A stretch of DNA of 64,000 bases, from the NCBI GenBank assembly GCA_000751595.1, contig CCMH01000003.1, positions 1 through 64,000 of the forward strand. The letters are read 5' to 3'. Every line of letters starts with the position of its first letter. The first letter of the stretch is position 1. The stretch is from Weeksella massiliensis (lineage in GTDB: Bacteria > Bacteroidota > Bacteroidia > Flavobacteriales > Weeksellaceae). The notes under the pieces were generated by a model. It was not told the origin of the DNA, ran no database searches, and saw only the letters and a program-made list of their open reading frames with translations. Of the stretch, positions 47,160-56,569 are shown one piece after another. A program made the position numbers and the translations under genes.

Positions 47160-47393
47160 ATGGATTTTATCTCAAACTTAGGTTTAGCCGACATTTTCGG
47201 TTATCTGGCTTCGCTTTTTATTGTCTTAGCATTTTTCTTTTCTAAAATCACCATTATCCGTATCATCAACGCGATTGGCTGTGTGTGTTTTGTCATTTAC
47301 GCTGCCATGACCGAAGCTTGGCCAGTTCTTATTCCTAACGCAATTCTGTTTTTTGTCCAAGCTTATTATATTGCTTTTAGACCTGGAAAATAA
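47160..47393 (+). CDS. Small membrane protein, YgjV-like
   Basis: 77 residues with two or three helices (GYLASLFIVLAFFFSKITII, AIGCVCFVIYAAM, NAILFFVQAYYIAF). Resembles the bacterial YgjV-type inner-membrane proteins. A -7-like TAATTTTG (47120-47127) lies 32 bp before the start. It is divergent from kdsA. Function unknown. Confidence 0.7.
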   Translation: MDFISNLGLADIFGYLASLFIVLAFFFSKITIIRIINAIGCVCFVIYAAMTEAWPVLIPNAILFFVQAYYIAFRPGK

Positions 47394-47414
47394 CGTTTAT
47401 AAAAACATTAAATT

Positions 47415-48533
47415 TTGAAAATTTTATCAGCTGTTTTAAACAACATAGAAACCGATCAACGCCTCGACAAAGTTTGCCGCTCTCTTCTGAAGTTCGGGTA
47501 CGAAGTAGAATTGATTGGTGCTACGCTAAAAGGAAAACCGCAACTCGATAAACCTTACGCAACTCATCTGATCGATATGAAAAACCAACATTCGATGAAG
47601 ATGTATGCAGAATTCAACAAAAAACTGCTTTTCACTTTACTCGAAAAAGCTGATAAAGAAACGATTCTTTTAGCAAATGATTTAGATTCTTTATTGCCTT
47701 TTTATTTGGTAAGTAAATGGAAAAATTTACCGCTTGTTTTTGATAGCCACGAAATTTTTTCTGAATTGCCTTCTTTGCACAATCGTCCGAAAACTAAAAA
47801 AGTTTGGAAAACTCTTGAGAAATTTCTCCTCCCGAAAATAAAAAATTTCTATACCGTGAGTGATAGTTATGCGAAATTCTTTGCAGAAAACTATCAAGTC
47901 TCGCCAAAAGTTGTGCGCAATGTACCGAACAGAATCCGATTGAATCAAAAACAAAATCATATTTTCTTTCCGCTTCCACCAAATCCTACCAATAAAAATG
48001 TAGTGCTATATCAAGGAGCAATCAACATGAGTCGCGGGATCGATAAAGCGATTGAAGCTTTTCGGTTTCTAGAAAATGAGCAATTATGGATTATCGGTGA
48101 TGGACCTAAAAAACAGGAATACGAACAACTTACCCAAAAACTTCAGCTTACTGATAAGGTGTTTTTTCTGGGTAGGATAAAACCAGAATTACTCAAAACC
48201 ATCACCCCTTTGGCCTCGATCGGCCTTAGTATTGAAGAAGATTTTGGTTTGAGTTATCGTTACGCTCTTCCGAACAAATTGTTCGATTATGCGCAAGCAC
48301 AAGTTCCTATTTTAGGAAGTCCTTTACCTGAAATAAAAAATATTATCGAGCATTATCAGATCGGATTGTTAATCGAAAATCATTCGCCCGAGCACTTGGC
48401 AAGCAAGATCAAAGAGCTTTTAGCCAAAGGCCGTGAACCTTTTCTCGATCAACTTATGATAGCTGCCAATGAACTTTGTTGGGAAAATGAAGAATTGGTT
48501 TTGAAAGAAATTTTCGAACAAATAAAAAAGTAG
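47415..48533 (+). CDS. Glycosyltransferase, GT4-like
   Basis: 372 residues from a TTG start (TAA two codons upstream leaves no other start). ILSAVLNNIETDQRLDKVCR opens the acceptor-binding domain; the donor domain has VLYQGAINMSRGIDKAIEAF and SYRYALPNKLFDYAQAQVPIL. Probably an envelope-polysaccharide enzyme. Its 3' end lies within the terminator shared with the convergent oxygenase gene. Confidence 0.85.
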   Translation: MKILSAVLNNIETDQRLDKVCRSLLKFGYEVELIGATLKGKPQLDKPYATHLIDMKNQHSMKMYAEFNKKLLFTLLEKADKETILLANDLDSLLPFYLVSKWKNLPLVFDSHEIFSELPSLHNRPKTKKVWKTLEKFLLPKIKNFYTVSDSYAKFFAENYQVSPKVVRNVPNRIRLNQKQNHIFFPLPPNPTNKNVVLYQGAINMSRGIDKAIEAFRFLENEQLWIIGDGPKKQEYEQLTQKLQLTDKVFFLGRIKPELLKTITPLASIGLSIEEDFGLSYRYALPNKLFDYAQAQVPILGSPLPEIKNIIEHYQIGLLIENHSPEHLASKIKELLAKGREPFLDQLMIAANELCWENEELVLKEIFEQIKK

Positions 48534-48552
48534 ATTAACCTTGTTAATCTAC
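48530..48552. terminator. Shared bidirectional terminator at convergent gene ends
   Basis: Stem GTAGATTAAC/GTTAATCTAC with a three-base loop CTT, flanked by an A-rich and a T-rich run. It includes the stop codons of both the glycosyltransferase (48531-48533) and the oxygenase (48549-48551). Confidence 0.75.
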
Positions 48553-49370
48553 TCTTCTTCTTTTTTATAAATATGTGGATTTTCCACGATTCCTTTTTTA
48601 AAGATTTTCCGAACGCCCATTCGTAGCGCATTATCCACTTGCAAAACCTGATCCAAAACCTTCTGATCCGGACGACCTCTGAAAGATGTCACGTGAAATG
48701 TATCGGTTTCGCGCAAAGGTTCTTTAGAAAAATAATAATTGGATACACACTTCCTAAAACCATCGTGTTTCACTGGGGAAACCGAATGCAAAGAATCGTT
48801 ATGCGTTGCCATTACCGCCAAACGATTGAATTTACTCACGATCGTTGTTTGCTCATTTTTCAATCCATTTGGCCAAACTTCCAAATTCCCACCAAAATCT
48901 TCTTGCCAATCCGGCGTCACATAATATAAAAGGTTTAACACGCGCCACAACTCCCGTTTCGCATCATGAGAATTATCCAAATGAGGTTGCAAAAATTGGT
49001 CTTTTCCCATCATAGACAAACCACCTGCATACAAAGAACTGTCCGGAATTGGTTGTTTTATGTCACATATTTCGGCAATCAAATGCACAATCCGTTCATC
49101 TTGAAAAGCATAAATTATTTCCTCTAATATCGGGTCGTATTCATTCATTTGCACCGCGATATATTTATCTTCTTTCAAGCTTTTCTTCAAGACCATTTTA
49201 TCTTTGGTCGGAAATTTCTCATTGATTTGCATCGCCAAATCTTCAGGTAACAAATCATCGATCCAAAAATAACCAATTGTATCTTTCGACTGATCGAATT
49301 GTTTTTTGATAGAATCTTTATTTTGCTTGATTTTCTCTAAAATCAGGTCGGAAAATTCTTTTCTTTTCAT
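48549..49370 (-). CDS. 2OG-Fe(II) oxygenase
   Basis: 273 residues. The metal triad is visible: H130 and D132 (QPHLDNSHD) and H195 (SLHSVSPV), with R206 as likely 2-oxoglutarate ligand. DFGGNLEVWP is the typical core strand. Such proteins hydroxylate small molecules, sugars or proteins; the substrate is unknown, but neighbouring glycosyltransferases suggest an envelope role. Confidence 0.88.
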   Translation of the reverse strand: MKRKEFSDLILEKIKQNKDSIKKQFDQSKDTIGYFWIDDLLPEDLAMQINEKFPTKDKMVLKKSLKEDKYIAVQMNEYDPILEEIIYAFQDERIVHLIAEICDIKQPIPDSSLYAGGLSMMGKDQFLQPHLDNSHDAKRELWRVLNLLYYVTPDWQEDFGGNLEVWPNGLKNEQTTIVSKFNRLAVMATHNDSLHSVSPVKHDGFRKCVSNYYFSKEPLRETDTFHVTSFRGRPDQKVLDQVLQVDNALRMGVRKIFKKGIVENPHIYKKEEE

Positions 49371-49387
49371 CTTGATAGGATTATGGT

Positions 49388-50509
49388 TTAAAGGTAAGAA
49401 AAAATTGAATTCAAAATCTTTTCTGCATTTCGCCGATCACTCAAATACGTTTCTAAAGTGATTCGATAATCTTCTGAAGCATCAAATTCTCGATTTTTCA
49501 ACTTTTCGATTTTCGCTTGCAATTCTTCTTTGTTCGATACTTGCACACACAATTTTGCAATTCGCTCATCATCAATCACCTTATCATTGATCACCGAAAA
49601 ACGACTATTAAATAAAGCATTAACAACTTTCAGTTTCGTTCCAGACTCCTGAAAAGACCAACTCACGTTGAAATGTGCCCGATAAAACAGCTCAAGCAAA
49701 TGTTGAAAATCTCTCAATTTCACAAAACGAATATTGTTTCGATCACCGATTTGTTTTTTCACCCAATCCTCTTTTATACTCGACGCAATCCATAACGGAT
49801 AATCGATTTCGGCAAAAGCTTCGATCAAAAATGTAACCGCAGCACGATTGTCAGCCGCCCGTAAATCTCCATGATACAATGCAAACTCCCCAAACCCTTT
49901 CAGATTAGAGAAATTTTCATTTCCATGAAAAACTGGAATAAATTTTCCTTTGTTATAAGTATTTTCGATATAAGTTTGCTCGAAATTCGATAAGGTAAAA
50001 ACCTCATCAAACTGTTCTAAAATCGATTCGTATCCTATATATTTTTTTGATTCTTGACGAAATAATTGTTTTTTGATTGGATTATTTTCTGTTTTCGATA
50101 AGCCCTCGAAATAATTCTGTTCGATATTATGCAAACGCAAAAATTTGGGATAATCTTCTAAACCCGAAAAACGTAAAACGTCGGTCGTTTTCAGACTTTC
50201 GAAAAAAATAGGCGCTTTGATCGATAAAAGATTTTGTAACAAATGCCTTCCATCTCTCGAAGCAACCGAAAAAGGTTCTTTCCGAAAGAAATATTTCGGA
50301 TGTTGTTTGATGTGATAAAAAAAAACTTTTTCGGCATATTGTGCCAATTCTTTCGATGATTTTTCATCAAACCCAAAAACATGCAAATAAATTTTCACAC
50401 CCAAATCATGAAAGCTTTTCAGCTTAAAAAAAACATCGATTACTCCACCATAATTAGGTGGAAAAGGGGTGTCCATACTTACAAAATGCAAGGTTTTATC
50501 ACGGTACAT
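49388..50509 (-). CDS. Glycosyltransferase-like protein
   Basis: 373 residues with a GT-B-like layout: LHFVSMDTPFPPNYGGVIDV opening, a middle section ending RLHNIEQNYF, and a C-terminal domain (ALYHGDLRAADNRAAVTFLI, IWIA-like strand, LLELFYRAHFNVSWSFQ). It resembles GT4-type enzymes but the donor-site Glu motif is weak, so the exact family is uncertain. It lies 17 bp upstream of the oxygenase gene and is likely co-transcribed. Confidence 0.75.
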   Translation of the reverse strand: MYRDKTLHFVSMDTPFPPNYGGVIDVFFKLKSFHDLGVKIYLHVFGFDEKSSKELAQYAEKVFFYHIKQHPKYFFRKEPFSVASRDGRHLLQNLLSIKAPIFFESLKTTDVLRFSGLEDYPKFLRLHNIEQNYFEGLSKTENNPIKKQLFRQESKKYIGYESILEQFDEVFTLSNFEQTYIENTYNKGKFIPVFHGNENFSNLKGFGEFALYHGDLRAADNRAAVTFLIEAFAEIDYPLWIASSIKEDWVKKQIGDRNNIRFVKLRDFQHLLELFYRAHFNVSWSFQESGTKLKVVNALFNSRFSVINDKVIDDERIAKLCVQVSNKEELQAKIEKLKNREFDASEDYRITLETYLSDRRNAEKILNSIFSYL

Positions 50510-50531
50510 GTTTTGTGTTTTAGGGTATAAA

Positions 50532-50560
50532 AAAAGAGTCTACACAAATGTAAACTCTTT
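50532..50560 (-). terminator. Probable terminator after ftsE-like gene
   Basis: AGAGT-TACA/TGTA-ACTCT type stem (imperfect, with mismatches) flanked by A and T runs, between the minus-strand glycosyltransferase start and ftsE end. Moderate strength. Confidence 0.5.
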
Positions 50561-50591
50561 CTATTAATATTGATGGTGATTTTATTTTATT

Positions 50592-51293
50592 TTAGTTGGC
50601 ATCCAACATCTCGGGCATCAATTCGATAATTCTACCGCTTTCGCACTTCAACATTCTCGATGGGTGTTTGCGGATAATATCGTAATCGTGTGTAGCCATC
50701 AGCACCGCACAATTGTTCTGTTTAGAAACCGACAAAAGAAGATTCATAATCTCGTTAGAAGTTTCTGGATCTAAATTCCCTGTAGGTTCATCGGCCAAAA
50801 TCAGCGAAGGCGAATTGAGTAATGCACGCGCTATTGCAACCCTTTGTTGCTCACCTCCCGAAAGACGGAAAGGCATCATTTTTTTCTTTGACAACATACC
50901 GACACTGTCCAAAACAAAATCGATACGATCTTTTATTTGTTGAGAATTTTTCCAGCCGGTAGCTCGAAGAACAAAAGTTAGGTTTTGTTCAACATTCCGA
51001 TCGGTTAACAACTGAAAGTCCTGAAACACAATCCCCAAATGACGACGCAAATCTGGTATTTTGCTAATTTTCAGTTTTTTCAGGTCATAACCAACAACCG
51101 AAGCATTTCCTGATTCTAAAGGCAGATCGCCGTACAGAACCTTCAAAAGGCTACTTTTTCCACTTCCTGTTTTCCCAATAAGATAAACAAATTCACCTTC
51201 TTGCAAATTCACATTTACCCCACTAAGTACCAAATGATTACGCTGATAAACTGATGCGTTTTCGATTTCTATTACATTCGTTATTTCTGCCAT
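50592..51293 (-). CDS. ftsE: ABC transporter ATP-binding protein, FtsE
   Basis: 233 residues from MAEITNVIEI at 51293. The longer ORF adds a hydrophobic-basic N-terminus not found in the family. Walker A LIGKTGSGKSSLLK, signature LSGGEQQRVAIARAL, Walker B ILADEPTGNLD. FtsE works with FtsX in cell division. No ftsX is adjacent, so LolD-like assignment is a lesser alternative. Confidence 0.85.
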   Translation of the reverse strand: MAEITNVIEIENASVYQRNHLVLSGVNVNLQEGEFVYLIGKTGSGKSSLLKVLYGDLPLESGNASVVGYDLKKLKISKIPDLRRHLGIVFQDFQLLTDRNVEQNLTFVLRATGWKNSQQIKDRIDFVLDSVGMLSKKKMMPFRLSGGEQQRVAIARALLNSPSLILADEPTGNLDPETSNEIMNLLLSVSKQNNCAVLMATHDYDIIRKHPSRMLKCESGRIIELMPEMLDAN

Positions 51294-51374
51294 TCTTCTT
51301 CTTTGATAAACAAATATAAACAAAAAAAGCCTGAAAGATTACCTCTCAAGCTTTAAAATTATTAATAGTAGCTA

Positions 51375-51530
51375 TTATCGTTTAGCTCTAACTTCGCTAA
51401 TCGTCAATGCTTTTCTGCCTTTTTTTCTACGATTTGCTAATACTCTACGACCGTTTTTAGTCGACATACGCTCACGGAAACCGTGTTTGTTTCTTTTCTT
51501 TCTGTTACTTGGTTGAAATGTTCTTTTCAT
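51375..51530 (-). CDS. rpmH: Ribosomal protein L34
   Basis: 51 residues starting [20 protein letters not shown], with [19 protein letters not shown] -7 box lies 39 bp upstream. No dnaA or rnpA is adjacent. Confidence 0.97.
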   Translation of the reverse strand: MKRTFQPSNRKKRNKHGFRERMSTKNGRRVLANRRKKGRKALTISEVRAKR

Positions 51531-51568
51531 CTTTTCAAAGTTTGGAATCCATTACTCGAATGGGGTTG

Positions 51569-51576
51569 CAAATATA
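51569..51576 (-). promoter_or_regulatory. -7 box for rpmH
   Basis: TATATTTG on the minus strand with no clear -33 TTG, giving a short leader before the rpmH start. The rest of 51577-51820 has no gene; it precedes gyrA, whose -7-like TAAATTAG is at about 51798. Confidence 0.6.
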
Positions 51577-51820
51577 CTTTTATTTTCTAATACTACGATA
51601 GTAAATCTGAAATTTTCACCTTTTTTCTCGCTAAGCCTTACGGGAAGCGACATTGTAAAGCTCTTTTCGCCTTTTCGGGAAAATTTCAACTGCAAAATTA
51701 GACATTTTTTATCATTAACCAACAAAAAGGCTACTTTATTTTATTTACACATCGCGAAGTTTCCAAAATCTTCTACCCTAATTCCCATAAAAAATTTGTA
51801 AATTAGCACCCTTATAATAT

Positions 51821-54409
51821 ATGAATATGACTGAAGGAGAAAAACTAATTCCTATCAACATTGAAGAAGAAATGAAATCTGCCTACATCGATTATTCGAT
51901 GTCGGTTATTGTTTCTCGTGCTCTACCAGATGTGCGCGATGGTTTGAAACCCGTTCACCGAAGAGTATTATTCGGGATGTATGAATTAGGCGTATTTTCC
52001 AATCGTGCGTATAAAAAATCTGCTCGTATCGTTGGAGAAGTTTTAGGTAAATTTCACCCGCATGGGGATATCTCTGTTTACGACACTATGGTGCGTATGG
52101 CGCAACCATGGTCTTTGCGCTATCTTTTGGTAGATGGGCAAGGGAACTTTGGTTCGGTAGATGGTGACCAACCTGCTGCAATGCGTTATACAGAAGCGCG
52201 ATTACAAAAAATATCCGATGAATTATTGGCCGATATCGACAAAGAAACAGTTGATTTTAAACTTAATTTCGACGACACGATTTATGAGCCTACGGTTCTT
52301 CCTACCAGAATCCCTACCCTTTTAGTAAACGGTGCAGCCGGTATTGCTGTAGGGATGGCGACCAATATGGCGCCACATAACTTAGGAGAAGTAATCGACG
52401 GAACGATTGCATACATCGACAACCGCGAAATTACCATAGATGAGCTAACCAAACACATTACTGCGCCAGACTTCCCGACAGGCGGAATTATTTATGGTTA
52501 TGATGGTGTGAAACAAGCCTTCGAAACTGGTCGTGGAAGAGTTGTGATGCGTGCAAAAACTAATTTTGAGGAAGTTCATGGACGCGATTGTATCATTGTT
52601 ACAGAAATTCCGTACCAAGTAAATAAGGCAGATATGATTGCCAAAACTGCTGACTTGGTAAAAGATGGTAAGTTAGACGGGATTGCCGAAATCCGTGACG
52701 AATCGGATAGACAAGGAATGCGTATTGTATATGTCCTGAAAATGGATGCTATACCAAACGTAGTCCTCAATCAGTTGTACAAATACACCCAATTACAATC
52801 ATCGTTTAGTATCAATAATATTGCATTGGTCAATGGTCGTCCAGAGCAATTGAACCTAAAAGATATGATCCGTCACTTTGTGGATCACCGTCATGAGGTT
52901 GTGGTACGAAGAACCGAATACGAACTAAGAAAAGCCCAAGAAAGAGCGCATATCTTAGAAGGATATATGAAAGTAATCGGGACACAAGATGATTTGGACC
53001 GAGCGATTAAAATAATCCGTGAAAGCGAAACACCAGAAATTGCTCGCGAGAGTTTGATGGCTGCTTTTGATTTATCTGAAATTCAGGCTCGTGCTATTCT
53101 CGAATTGCGTCTGCGTACGTTGACAGGTCTAGAGATTGACAAAATCCGTGCGGAGTACGAAGAGATCATGAAAACCATCGAATACTTAAAAAGTATTTTA
53201 AGTGATGAGGATTTACGCTTCAGTATCATCAAAGAAGAATTAGAAGAAGTTAAGAAAAAATATGCCGACGAAAGAAGATCAGAAATTGATTATTCGGGCG
53301 GTGACCTTAATATAGAAGACCTTATCCCAGATGAAAATGTCGTGCTTACGATTTCTCATTTAGGTTATATAAAACGTACTCCACTAACCGAGTACAAAAA
53401 ACAATCTCGCGGAGGAGTTGGTAACCGTGCAGCGACCACCCGAGACGAAGATTTCTTAGAATATATGGTGGTAGCAACCAATCACCAGTACATGTTATTC
53501 TTTACCGAAAAAGGAAAATGTTTCTGGATGCGAGTTTTCGAAATTCCAGAAGGTTCTAAAACATCAAAAGGAAGAGCTATACAAAATCTGATCAATATCG
53601 AACCAGATGACAAAGTAAAAGCTTACATCCTAACACATGATTTGATGGACGAAGAATATGTTAATAACAACTTCGTAATCATGGTTACTAAAAATGGTAT
53701 CATCAAGAAAACAAGTTTAGAAGCCTATTCTCGCCCACGTGTTAACGGAATCAACGCTATTACGATCCGAGAAGGCGACACCTTGTTAGAAGCTTTATTG
53801 ACCGATGGTAAATCGCAAATCATGATTGCCTCTAAATACGGAAAAGCAATTCGATTCGAAGATGAAAAAGTTCGCCCAATGGGTAGAACCGCTTCGGGTG
53901 TTCGAGGAATCAATTTAGGAGATGATAAAGACAATGAAGTTATAGGGATGATTGTCGTGTCTGATATGGAAAACGAAACCGTTTTGGTTGTCTCTGAAAA
54001 AGGATATGGAAAACGCTCTTCTATAGAAGACTATCGCGAAACCAACCGTGGAGGAAAAGGAGTTACCACACTCAACATTACCGAGAAAACAGGAAAACTA
54101 ATCGCCATAGAATCGGTAACAGATGATAACGATTTGATGATTATCAACAAGTCGGGTGTAGCAATCAGAACCGGATTGAGTGAAATCCGAGTAATGGGTA
54201 GAGCAACACAAGGAGTGAAATTAATCAATCTGAAAAAGAACGATGAAATTGCTGCAATTGCCAAGGTCGAAGTCGATGAAGAAGTAGAAGAAGTAGAAGA
54301 AGAAAACGAAACTCAAGACCAAAATGGTACAATGATTGAGGAAAACAATCAACATAACGAAAATACAACGACCTCTTCGGATGAAAACGAAAATCCTACC
54401 GAAGAATAA
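51821..54409 (+). CDS. gyrA: DNA gyrase subunit A
   Basis: 862 residues. Catalytic Tyr123 in [10 protein letters not shown]. The quinolone-resistance region reads [15 protein letters not shown]: Ile84 is at the position of E. coli Ser83, while Asp88 matches Asp87. C-terminal beta-pinwheel blades follow, then a long acidic tail. Introduces negative supercoils with GyrB. The start is M1 or M3 (MNMTEGEK). Single gene; gyrB is not in the window. Confidence 0.98.
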   Translation: MNMTEGEKLIPINIEEEMKSAYIDYSMSVIVSRALPDVRDGLKPVHRRVLFGMYELGVFSNRAYKKSARIVGEVLGKFHPHGDISVYDTMVRMAQPWSLRYLLVDGQGNFGSVDGDQPAAMRYTEARLQKISDELLADIDKETVDFKLNFDDTIYEPTVLPTRIPTLLVNGAAGIAVGMATNMAPHNLGEVIDGTIAYIDNREITIDELTKHITAPDFPTGGIIYGYDGVKQAFETGRGRVVMRAKTNFEEVHGRDCIIVTEIPYQVNKADMIAKTADLVKDGKLDGIAEIRDESDRQGMRIVYVLKMDAIPNVVLNQLYKYTQLQSSFSINNIALVNGRPEQLNLKDMIRHFVDHRHEVVVRRTEYELRKAQERAHILEGYMKVIGTQDDLDRAIKIIRESETPEIARESLMAAFDLSEIQARAILELRLRTLTGLEIDKIRAEYEEIMKTIEYLKSILSDEDLRFSIIKEELEEVKKKYADERRSEIDYSGGDLNIEDLIPDENVVLTISHLGYIKRTPLTEYKKQSRGGVGNRAATTRDEDFLEYMVVATNHQYMLFFTEKGKCFWMRVFEIPEGSKTSKGRAIQNLINIEPDDKVKAYILTHDLMDEEYVNNNFVIMVTKNGIIKKTSLEAYSRPRVNGINAITIREGDTLLEALLTDGKSQIMIASKYGKAIRFEDEKVRPMGRTASGVRGINLGDDKDNEVIGMIVVSDMENETVLVVSEKGYGKRSSIEDYRETNRGGKGVTTLNITEKTGKLIAIESVTDDNDLMIINKSGVAIRTGLSEIRVMGRATQGVKLINLKKNDEIAAIAKVEVDEEVEEVEEENETQDQNGTMIEENNQHNENTTTSSDENENPTEE

Positions 54410-54423
54410 TTAAAAGTCCGATT

Positions 54424-55608
54424 ATGAAGAAAATAATTTTAAGTTTGAGTTTTGTTTGTCTAATGGGAGGTTTCTCATTTGCACAAGATTTGAATACAGA
54501 ACCTGCAAAACTTGCAGAAAAAGTCTATAATGACGCGAAAAAAAATCTAGCCATCAAAGACGTTTCTGCAGCAGCCAAAAACTTGGCAGAACTTAGCAAA
54601 TACGAAAACGGAAAAGTATTTATTGTCAGAAACAAAGACACTAAAAAAGACGAATATTATTATTCACAAGCCGAAGCTGATGCCGCTGTAGCAAAAGGAA
54701 ATTACGGAAAAGTAAAATCTCAAGATCTTACGCAGAAATACGGAATCTTGATTAATTCTGAGGTTTCTACGTTGGCAAACGAAACTTTGCAAAGTGCGAA
54801 CGAAGCCTTAAAAAACAAAGATTATAAAAAAGCTGCACCGCAATTTATCGATGTGTACAATCTTACCAAAGCTTTGGGCGTGGCCGATGATTTATACAAA
54901 TATCAAGCAGCTATTTCGTATTACAATGCCGATGATTATAACAATTCATTAGCCTTGGTAAAAGAATTGATTGCTGCTAATTTTACCGGAATTTCTGACG
55001 TTCAACCAAAAGATCTTAACCGCGATTTGTATGTTTTGGGGCTGAATAATCTTTTCCGTACCAAAACAACCGACCCTTTGCTAGATGAAGCTCTTAGCAA
55101 ATATAGTTCGGATGCAGATATTACGAATTTAGCCACAGCGATTTATCAACAAAGTGGAAACACTTCGCAATTGACTTCGCAATTGGAGCAAAATGTAAAA
55201 AATAATCCAAAAGATGTTTCGGCACTTTTCAATTTAGGAACGCTTTATTTACAAGAAAATAATATTGATAAAGCCAAAGAAACTTTGAAACAAGCGCTTG
55301 CTGTAAATCCTAATCATTTAGAATCGAATATCAATATGGCTTTGGCGATTTTATCGCACGAAAAAGAGTATGTTGATAAGATCAATAACAATTTAGGTAC
55401 GAGCAAATCTCAACGTGCAGTGTACGAAGAGTATACAAAAAAACGTAAAGACTCTTACACAGAAGCTTTACCATTTTTATTGAAAGCTCATGAATTGGAT
55501 AAAAGCAATCTTCAGTACATTAAGTATTTAATTTCTGCTTACAAAGCAACTGATAATACGGCGAAAGAAGATGAGTTTAGAGCTTTGGAACAAAGTCTTG
55601 CTAAATAA
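54424..55608 (+). CDS. Secreted TPR-repeat protein
   Basis: 394 residues with a signal peptide (MKKIILSLSFVCLMGGFSFA, ending at AQ). TPR-like helical pairs at about 110-175 and 260-310 (SALFNLGTLYLQENNIDKAK, ETLKQALAVNPNHLESNIN). Probably periplasmic scaffold. It starts 14 bp after gyrA and may be co-transcribed. Confidence 0.82.
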   Translation: MKKIILSLSFVCLMGGFSFAQDLNTEPAKLAEKVYNDAKKNLAIKDVSAAAKNLAELSKYENGKVFIVRNKDTKKDEYYYSQAEADAAVAKGNYGKVKSQDLTQKYGILINSEVSTLANETLQSANEALKNKDYKKAAPQFIDVYNLTKALGVADDLYKYQAAISYYNADDYNNSLALVKELIAANFTGISDVQPKDLNRDLYVLGLNNLFRTKTTDPLLDEALSKYSSDADITNLATAIYQQSGNTSQLTSQLEQNVKNNPKDVSALFNLGTLYLQENNIDKAKETLKQALAVNPNHLESNINMALAILSHEKEYVDKINNNLGTSKSQRAVYEEYTKKRKDSYTEALPFLLKAHELDKSNLQYIKYLISAYKATDNTAKEDEFRALEQSLAK

Positions 55609-55629
55609 ATAGCCACATAAAAATCAATA

Positions 55630-55655
55630 AAAAAGGAGCGAATATCGCTCCTTTT
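55630..55655. terminator. Bidirectional terminator
   Basis: Stem AAAAAGGAGCGA/TCGCTCCTTTTT, perfect, between convergent TPR gene and surE. A 12-bp motif copy follows at 55660-55671. Confidence 0.88.
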
Positions 55656-55672
55656 TTTATCCTACCGAAATT

Positions 55673-56440
55673 TTATAAATCCCAATTTTTGAGTTCTCCT
55701 AAAACATGATGTGCGGTTAAATCATACCGAACCGGAACCACCGAAATATAACCTTGTGATAAAGCAAATTCGTCGGTATCTTCACCTTTGTCCAAGTTTT
55801 TAAACTCGCCTGTCATCCAATAATACGTTCTTCCGCGCGGATCTACTCGCTTATCAAATTCCTCAATCCATTTGGCATCGGCTTGTCGACAAACCTTTAT
55901 CCCTTTCAGTTCATCTTTTGGCAATTTCGGAATGTTTACATTGAGCACTACACCTTTTGGCAATCCATTTTTCAGGACTTCTTTTATTATTTTTTGGATA
56001 TATTCTCGAGCCGCTTCGAAATTAGCATTGTACGAAAAATCTGCCAAAGAAAACCCAATAGCCGGGATTCCTTCTATCCCCGCTTCTACAGCTGCCGACA
56101 TCGTACCAGAATAAATTACATTGATCGACGAATTAGATCCATGATTAATTCCCGAAATACATAAATCTGGTTTACGTGGCAAAATATTACTCACCGCCAA
56201 TTTTACACAGTCCACCGGCGTACCCGAGCAAGAAAACTCTTTTCGCGTGTCATCTTCGATCAAGACCTCCTCGGTTTGTATGATCGAGTGAATAGTAACC
56301 GCATGCCCCATACCGCTTTGTGGACTATCTGGCGCAACCACAAAGATATCGCCAAACTCCTTCGCCATATCTATCAATGCACGAATTCCTGGAGCCGTAA
56401 TCCCATCATCATTTGTAACTAAAATCAAAGGTCTTTTCAT
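55673..56440 (-). CDS. surE: 5'/3'-nucleotidase SurE
   Basis: 255 residues. The metal-binding motif LVTNDDGITAPGIRAL and GINHGSNSSINVIYSGTMSA are classical. Removes phosphate from nucleoside 5'- or 3'-monophosphates, a stationary-phase function in E. coli. A -7-like TACATTTG is at 56463-56470. Confidence 0.96.
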   Translation of the reverse strand: MKRPLILVTNDDGITAPGIRALIDMAKEFGDIFVVAPDSPQSGMGHAVTIHSIIQTEEVLIEDDTRKEFSCSGTPVDCVKLAVSNILPRKPDLCISGINHGSNSSINVIYSGTMSAAVEAGIEGIPAIGFSLADFSYNANFEAAREYIQKIIKEVLKNGLPKGVVLNVNIPKLPKDELKGIKVCRQADAKWIEEFDKRVDPRGRTYYWMTGEFKNLDKGEDTDEFALSQGYISVVPVRYDLTAHHVLGELKNWDL

Positions 56441-56480
56441 TGTCTATTTTTTATGTTTACTACAAATGTAAAGATTTGAG

Positions 56481-56510
56481 TTGATATTTATTTTTTTGGT
56501 TCTATATTTG
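56481..56510 (+). promoter_or_regulatory. Promoter of the S41 protease gene
   Basis: TTG at 56481-56483, 19 bases, then TATATTTG at 56503-56510. It is a complete Bacteroidota -33/-7 pattern, divergent from surE. The transcript would begin near 56516, about 55 nt before the ATG. Confidence 0.72.
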
Positions 56511-56569
56511 AGTATTGAAAATGTTATTAAATAATAATCCAAACTGAATAATAAGTGTTTAAAAATTTT

